Of a DNA stretch of 11,036 nucleotides, positions 6,948 to 11,036 are shown one piece after another (the stretch's first letter is position 1; every line of letters starts with the position of its first letter). A model generated the notes under the pieces. It had not been told where the DNA came from. It ran no database searches and saw only the letters and a program-made list of their open reading frames with translations. Position numbers and translations under genes: made by a program. Origin of the DNA: Gammaproteobacteria bacterium (lineage in GTDB: Bacteria; Pseudomonadota; Gammaproteobacteria; S012-40); NCBI GenBank assembly GCA_015491615.1, contig WFVN01000136.1, positions 1-11,036 of the forward strand, given 5' to 3'.

Positions 6948-7631
6948 TCAGCGCCAGGGATTCTTGAGGCTCGCTTCGCTGACCGGAGGCTCCCAGTCTT
7001 CCGGCTTGGGCTTGGAGTGACACAATTTGCACGACTTGGTGGTGACGGGGAAAGATACCTTGCCGTGACATACCCCGCATTTTTTGCCCAGGAGAATGGC
7101 GGACATGTTGATCTGGTTCGCCCCCTTCTGGGGAATGAAGATCTTGGGATGACAGTTGGAGCAATGCAGCCATTCGGTGTGGGGCTTGTGCGGAAAAACC
7201 ACGTCGGGTACCGAAGCCCGCACGGGACGAACGATGTCCAGATCCATCACCAACGGTTCCACGGTAGGATCGACGCGGTCGTAACGGGGATTGATGAGCC
7301 CGTCGTTGAGTGCCTTCACCCAATCGACGTGGTTGCCGAATGGAGTCCGAGGCCAACCCTCGTAGGCCACTTTCGGAGGCTGCAGGGCATGGGTCGCTTC
7401 GTTCTCGGGGTCGTGGTAACCGTCTTCCCATGGATCGGGATTGGGATCCGTTTCTTTCTTCAAGAGGCGGTTGAACACATTGGCGTTGGAGACGTTCATC
7501 TTGGTGGGCGTCGAACCGGTGACCTCGGCGCTGGTCACAGGCACGGCCTGGGCCACGGCGGCCATGGGCAACGCCAGGGAGACAGCGAGCAATCCGGCGC
7601 CGCCGGCGACTTTCCTAATCGTCTTGTTCAT
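6948..7631 (-). CDS. Trihaem c7-type cytochrome with DPENEA N-terminal module
   Basis: The 227-residue protein has a signal peptide (hydrophobic residues about 10-26, cleavage near AVAQA). Its C-terminal c7-like domain has CSNCH (157), CGVCH (185) and CKLCH (201), preceded by FPHKPHTEW with candidate distal His ligands. A module with DPENEA (74-79), DWVKALNDGLI and PR lies before the haem domain. The same order of blocks, and near-identical haem-domain segments such as FIPQ-GAN and CGVCHGKV, appear in the protein encoded at 4659-5237, so the two arose by duplication. This copy has a longer, Pro-rich spacer (residues about 32-70) after the signal. A periplasmic electron carrier is the likely role. 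The stop is followed by the terminator at 6926-6899. The gene starts 12 bases after its upstream neighbour, with a good ribosome-binding site. Confidence 0.93.
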   Translation of the reverse strand: MNKTIRKVAGGAGLLAVSLALPMAAVAQAVPVTSAEVTGSTPTKMNVSNANVFNRLLKKETDPNPDPWEDGYHDPENEATHALQPPKVAYEGWPRTPFGNHVDWVKALNDGLINPRYDRVDPTVEPLVMDLDIVRPVRASVPDVVFPHKPHTEWLHCSNCHPKIFIPQKGANQINMSAILLGKKCGVCHGKVSFPVTTKSCKLCHSKPKPEDWEPPVSEASLKNPWR

Positions 7632-7639
7632 TCTTTCAA

Positions 7640-7645
7640 CCCCTT
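7640..7645 (-). promoter_or_regulatory. Shine-Dalgarno sequence overlapping the upstream stop codon
   Basis: AAGGGG on the minus strand lies eight bases before the ATG at 7631, and its first two bases belong to the TAA stop of the preceding cytochrome gene. This fixes the start of the second trihaem cytochrome and suggests that ribosomes finishing the first gene can reload at once. Confidence 0.6.
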
Positions 7646-8090
7646 AGTTGGTGCCTTGCTGGACGGGCTTGTAGGTCGGCGCAACCAAGCGCTGGACGGT
7701 GCTGCCATGGATGTGGGTGGGCGTACCGGGCTTGCCGGAGTGGCATAGGCCGCAGTTTTCCACCGACCAAGCGATCTCGCCGTTGTGACAGGCACCACAG
7801 AACTTGCCGTCGATGATCTTGGCCATGGTGATCTTGTTGCCACCCGCCTTGAACTTGAAGCCGAGATCGGCGTGGCAGACGTTGCAGCGGAAGCGGATAC
7901 GATGGTACCAGTGCGGGAACACCGCCGGACGCATGCCCGCAGCATCGGAATAGTTGTTGATGATCACATCACCGTATTCAGCGTGAGCCGGTTGCGGCGA
8001 CACCCCCCAAAAGACACTGGCCACCAACGCGAGCGCGGCCGCCTTCCAGTAAGCGGTCAGTCTTGTCGTCACGTCTTTCATTGTCGTCAT
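7644..8090 (-). CDS. Small trihaem c7-type cytochrome
   Basis: The 148-residue protein has a signal peptide with likely cleavage after AHA (residue 37). The mature protein of about 110 residues carries CNVCH (69), CGACH (98) and CGLCH (113), with FPHWYH (58-63) supplying candidate distal His ligands. It has the c7-type haem spacing of its two relatives in this locus but lacks their DPENEA module. Its C-terminal tail holds extra His residues (THIHG). A small periplasmic electron shuttle in the style of Ppc-type cytochromes is the expected role. Two in-frame ATGs are possible (8090 and 8081); a GGAG lies ten bases before the second, so the shorter form may be the real one. It follows the barrel gene after 77 bases in which I see no terminator. 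Confidence 0.92.
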   Translation of the reverse strand: MTTMKDVTTRLTAYWKAAALALVASVFWGVSPQPAHAEYGDVIINNYSDAAGMRPAVFPHWYHRIRFRCNVCHADLGFKFKAGGNKITMAKIIDGKFCGACHNGEIAWSVENCGLCHSGKPGTPTHIHGSTVQRLVAPTYKPVQQGTN

Positions 8091-8167
8091 GCTCCATACT
8101 CAAAGAATTTATCGATGATCGTATCCCAACGTGCCCTCTCCCTGGAGCACACCCCTCCCTCGGCAGG

Positions 8168-9904
8168 TCAGAAACTACGATTGATACGCAAGAACAACAG
8201 CCGAGCACCATTGCTGGTCTCGTTGGCCACTATTCTATACATTACAGCCGTGTTTAACAGACCTACGCGGTAAGAAAGTCGGCTTTCCCACTCCACCTGA
8301 CGGCGGTCCTGGCCGTTGCGATTGGCAATGCTGGCCCCATCCACCTTGGTGTAGAACTTCAGCCGGTAAATCCCCAACAAACGTTGGTGTTCGTAATCCA
8401 GGCGACCACTGGCGGTGGTAAGAAATGCATCGTCGCGTCGTTCTCCCGTGCGGCGGCTGCTCTGCACGCTCAAGTGGGCCCCCCAGCGGCTCAGGCGACC
8501 GACGGATTGACGGCGGGTGATCTGCAAGGAACCCAACTGAGTGGCATCGCCATCGTTCACTTCCCGGCGGTCCATCAGCAGTAACTGGGTGCGCCAGTGG
8601 GCAGGCCCTTCCCGCCCGTTCCAGGTAAGGGTGCCGGTGTGATTGAGATAGGCGGACGAGGGTGCGCCACCAAGGCCCAATCCCTGACGCAAGGATTGAA
8701 GGAGGGAGAGACGGAACGTGGAACGGTTGCCCGTCTGCCAACTGCGCTGGGCGTTGTGACCCAGGGCGAGGTCCATGCGCTGATTGCTGTCGACGGTCTC
8801 GAATTGCGCCAGAATCTCGTTGCTGGCGGTGGCATTCCCGTACCAGTAATACTGGAACCCCCGCAGAAGTTGACGCTCGGACTGATAGTAGGCGGCCAGG
8901 CTCTGTCGCGACCCGACGCTGTTGCTGGTATCGGTGTCGAGCGAGCTCATATCGGCCGAAGCCATGAGTCGCATACGTCGATTGACGTGGTAAGTACCGG
9001 CAATGGCGGCGTTGAAGTGGAGTTGGTTGTTCTGGGCGATAGCGAAATCCACTGCGCGCCGTTGCAAGCGCGCCGAACCGGTGACGTTGTAGGGTTTGTA
9101 TGTGGGACGCCAATAGAAGGTGCTCACCAACTGGCCGATGTCGCTACGGGAATTGGGCCGATAACTGCCGAAACCGGCGTTCATGCCGTTGTCCACCCGA
9201 CGCCCGTCCACGAGGGTATTGACGTAGAATTCGGGGATGGGCGTATAGCGGTGATTGAGGTTGAACAGGACGTTGCGGGAGTCTCCGACGAGGGCGCTGC
9301 GTTCGCTGGCCTGATAACGGATGTTGGCGTAAAGATTTTGCCCCGGACTGCGGGACTTGAGGGACAGCCCCAAGGCTTGGTCGCGCAATTCGCCGTCGTC
9401 GACCACGCCACGGATCCACTGCTGGTACCAACCGTCCACTTGGTTCCCGCCACCGGTAATGAAACGCTGCCTCAAGCTGAGGAAACGGGCCCGGTAGCGA
9501 CTGTCCATATCGAGCAGGCTGGGGGCGCTGGTGTCCACCCACTGGGTGACCCGGCGGGTGTCGGCATAGCGCAGATAGAAAGGCGTGCGGCTGCGGGGCA
9601 GGAAGTCGAGGCCGAGGTTGGTGGACAGAGGCCGGGACTCCCGCGTACCGGCGACGTTGGTCTGGGTGGTGATGCTCAGGGCGGCCCCGGCGCGAACGGT
9701 GAGCAACCAGGGCTGACCGATCCAGCCGCTGGCGTTGAGGTTGCCCAGGTACTGGCTGTCCTCGCTCGCGGAGGTACCTTCGAGCAACTCCCAGGAACGG
9801 TAGTTGTAGCCCACATTGCCGGCGAAGTTGAACTGCTGCGCCCCGTGCGCGGACACGGCGGCCAGCAGGCCGAGCGCCAGTATGGACAGTCCCCCCCGTT
9901 TCAT
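8168..9904 (-). CDS. Outer-membrane beta-barrel protein, probable porin of a porin-cytochrome conduit
   Basis: The 578-residue product has a signal peptide ending near AHG/AQ (residue 22). The mature protein is made of alternating polar/hydrophobic strands rich in Tyr, Trp, Arg, Asn and Gln, separated by short turns and Asp/Ser/Asn-rich loops. It ends in RINRSF, the terminal Phe being the usual signal for outer-membrane barrel insertion. The length would allow more than 20 strands, a little smaller than MtrB-type barrels (about 700 residues). It contains no cysteine, so it lacks the CXXC seen in MtrB, and binds no haem itself. Position between a chaperone gene and several multihaem cytochrome genes argues for a sheath that carries a cytochrome through the membrane. 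An ordinary porin is the alternative. AAGAAGG precedes the ATG by only two bases. The 65 bases before the gene contain a short GGCCG/CGGCC hairpin. Confidence 0.88.
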   Translation of the reverse strand: MKRGGLSILALGLLAAVSAHGAQQFNFAGNVGYNYRSWELLEGTSASEDSQYLGNLNASGWIGQPWLLTVRAGAALSITTQTNVAGTRESRPLSTNLGLDFLPRSRTPFYLRYADTRRVTQWVDTSAPSLLDMDSRYRARFLSLRQRFITGGGNQVDGWYQQWIRGVVDDGELRDQALGLSLKSRSPGQNLYANIRYQASERSALVGDSRNVLFNLNHRYTPIPEFYVNTLVDGRRVDNGMNAGFGSYRPNSRSDIGQLVSTFYWRPTYKPYNVTGSARLQRRAVDFAIAQNNQLHFNAAIAGTYHVNRRMRLMASADMSSLDTDTSNSVGSRQSLAAYYQSERQLLRGFQYYWYGNATASNEILAQFETVDSNQRMDLALGHNAQRSWQTGNRSTFRLSLLQSLRQGLGLGGAPSSAYLNHTGTLTWNGREGPAHWRTQLLLMDRREVNDGDATQLGSLQITRRQSVGRLSRWGAHLSVQSSRRTGERRDDAFLTTASGRLDYEHQRLLGIYRLKFYTKVDGASIANRNGQDRRQVEWESRLSYRVGLLNTAVMYRIVANETSNGARLLFLRINRSF

Positions 9905-9969
9905 CGCCTTCTTTTATGGTGGCCGCGGAACGGCCTCCTCCCTCGTTTTGTCGTTCTCCGTGCCGGGGT

Positions 9970-10935
9970 TTACTCCACCGGCTGCACCATGACCACCTGC
10001 GATCGTCGCCGAAGATCGGCCAAGAAGGCCGTCCAAGCGGCTTCCGCCCGTTCACGGCGGAGCAGCTTCTCCGCCCGCTCGCGCACCTGCTCGAAAGAAT
10101 TGAGTTGGGGCGGGCGTCGCGCCTCCAGACGCAACAAGGCCACTCCCTGGAGCAGGGCCACCGGTTCGGATACCTGACCGGGTTCCAGTTCCGCCAGGAT
10201 GGCCTCGGCGGCAGGCGCCAACATGCCCTCGTGTTGCCAACCCAGATCCCCGCCTCGGACGGCGGAGGCGTCGGCGGAGTGGATACGGGCCAACGTGGCG
10301 AAATCGGCGCCCCTGGCCAACCGCCGACGCAGGTCCCGCGCCTCGACCTCCGCTGCCGCCCACGCCTGCGCCGGGGAGGCAGGGTCCACCTTGAGGAGAA
10401 TCATGGAGACCCGCTGGGCGGCGGGAGTGGTGAATTTCTCCGGATGGGCCGCGTAGTAGGCCCGCACCTCCGCCTCCTCCAAAGGCCCCACCTCGCGCAC
10501 CGCCGCCTCCAGGCGGGCGAGCAGGCTTTGTTCTTCCAGCATCTGCCGCAGGCCGGCTTCCAGTGCCTCTTCTCGGTCACGCCAGGCACCGTTGCGACGG
10601 TAGCGTTCCAGGTAGCGCTGCAACTGCCGGGAGACCCAGGCCTCGTCGGGCTCGACCCCCCGGCGGCGGGCCTCCTGGAGGAGGAGCACGCGGTCGATGA
10701 GCTGCTGCCCCACTTCCTTGCGGTAGGCGGCCAGGCGTTCCTCTGGCACCCTGCCGTGATAGAAACGCTGACGCACCCCCAGGCGAAAAGCGGCCTCCAG
10801 CTCCTCCATGGTGATCACCGTGTCGCCCACGCGGGCGAAGATGGCCGCCTCTTTCGGGGAGGCCACGGCCGCCGGCAGGGCCAACGCCCCCGTCAACAGG
10901 AGGACGACGAGTCTGTGCAGGACGTCATTTGACAT
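9970..10935 (-). CDS. Parvulin/SurA-like periplasmic chaperone, probable PPIase family
   Basis: The 321-residue protein has a signal peptide (hydrophobic 9-25, cleavage near AVA/SP). A SurA-type N-terminal helical region follows, opening with VGDTVITMEELEAA and continuing through helices to about residue 150. A parvulin-type domain spans about 173-274, shown by RVSMILLKV, the ADFATLARIHS and GGDLGW blocks and the PGQVSEPV segment. A C-terminal helix completes the SurA-like layout. The family folds outer-membrane proteins and exported cytochromes. Two positions usually His in active parvulins appear changed: the SHIL block reads SMIL (Met178), and the GYHIIK-like strand reads GVALLRL. The isomerase activity may therefore be weak or lost while chaperone function remains. 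The start overlaps the end of the preceding cytochrome gene by 11 bases, and the barrel gene follows, so the barrel is its likely client. Confidence 0.88.
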   Translation of the reverse strand: MSNDVLHRLVVLLLTGALALPAAVASPKEAAIFARVGDTVITMEELEAAFRLGVRQRFYHGRVPEERLAAYRKEVGQQLIDRVLLLQEARRRGVEPDEAWVSRQLQRYLERYRRNGAWRDREEALEAGLRQMLEEQSLLARLEAAVREVGPLEEAEVRAYYAAHPEKFTTPAAQRVSMILLKVDPASPAQAWAAAEVEARDLRRRLARGADFATLARIHSADASAVRGGDLGWQHEGMLAPAAEAILAELEPGQVSEPVALLQGVALLRLEARRPPQLNSFEQVRERAEKLLRRERAEAAWTAFLADLRRRSQVVMVQPVE

Positions 10936-11036
10936 GGCAGGTCAGGCACAGGCCGCTGGGGGTCTCGGTGTTACTGATGCGCAGGAAGGTGGGGTTTTCG
11001 GTGGTGTGGGGGTCGTGGCAGCTGGCGCACTCTACG
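10925..11036 (-). CDS. Multihaem cytochrome c, C-terminal fragment cut by the window edge
   Basis: Only the last 36 or so residues are visible. They contain two haem sites, CASCH followed by DPH, and CLTCH four residues before the end; the protein ends HVK at the TGA at 10927-10925. The segment between them reads PTFLRISN. The undecahaem protein of this locus has a matching CTTCHDPH...FLRLN block, so this belongs to the same broad class of paired-CXXCH cytochromes. Total haem number and localisation cannot be told. Its place directly before the chaperone and barrel genes, with an 11-base overlap, makes it a candidate for the cytochrome that sits in or under the barrel. Confidence 0.87.
   Translation of the reverse strand, partial: VECASCHDPHTTENPTFLRISNTETPSGLCLTCHVK

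Noticed and set aside
8091..8167. Possible promoter or sigma-54 site in the gap before the first c7 gene
   Set aside because: TTGGGA and TAAATT are twelve bases apart, and GGCACG lacks the GC ten bases on that a sigma-54 site requires.
8597..10177. Long plus-strand open frame across the barrel and chaperone genes
   Set aside because: It crosses the boundary of two well-supported opposite-strand genes, has low-complexity composition and no signal or domain. The minus-strand frames carry clear family features.

Overview
This GC-rich window carries ten genes. All lie on the minus strand, so transcription runs from high to low coordinates. Together they look like one extracellular electron transfer (EET) locus of a Gram-negative bacterium. 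The envelope parts are clear: signal peptides, two lipoproteins with lipoboxes, an outer-membrane beta-barrel ending in Phe, and 22 canonical CXXCH haem sites in five cytochromes, one of them only partly in view. A gammaproteobacterial host is my best guess from composition and gene content; nothing in the window proves it.

Layout in order of transcription: (1) 11036-10925, C-terminal end of a multihaem cytochrome c that continues outside the window; (2) 10935-9970, parvulin/SurA-like periplasmic chaperone; (3) 9904-8168, cysteine-free outer-membrane beta-barrel of about 578 residues; (4) 8090-7644 and (5) 7631-6948, two trihaem c7-type cytochromes; then a strong hairpin terminator at 6926-6899; (6) 6817-5267, lipoprotein joining a cupredoxin domain to an alpha-helical domain; (7) 5237-4659, a third trihaem c7-type cytochrome and close paralogue of gene 5; (8) 4701-3709, a six-repeat NHL beta-propeller; (9) 3770-2637, an NHL-propeller lipoprotein; (10) 2656-167, an 829-residue cytochrome with eleven canonical haem sites plus an odd C-terminal C-X5-C-H. 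The last 166 bases hold no gene that I can support.

How the parts may work together (inference): the barrel (3) with the upstream cytochrome (1) could be a porin-cytochrome conduit, folded with help from the chaperone (2). The small c7 proteins (4, 5, 7) could shuttle electrons in the periplasm. The undecahaem protein (10) would be the large cell-surface or conduit cytochrome, and the two propellers (8, 9) could be assembly or scaffold factors. The cupredoxin lipoprotein (6) would add a copper redox or copper-sensing step. From memory, this combination (undecahaem cytochrome, trihaem cytochromes, NHL proteins, prolyl isomerase and outer-membrane barrel) matches the 'Uet' undecahaem conduit proposed for the biocathode organism 'Candidatus Tenderia electrophaga'. 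I could not run a comparison, so I assign no uet gene letters. The direction of electron flow (uptake from Fe(II) or a cathode, or export to an acceptor) cannot be read from the sequence.
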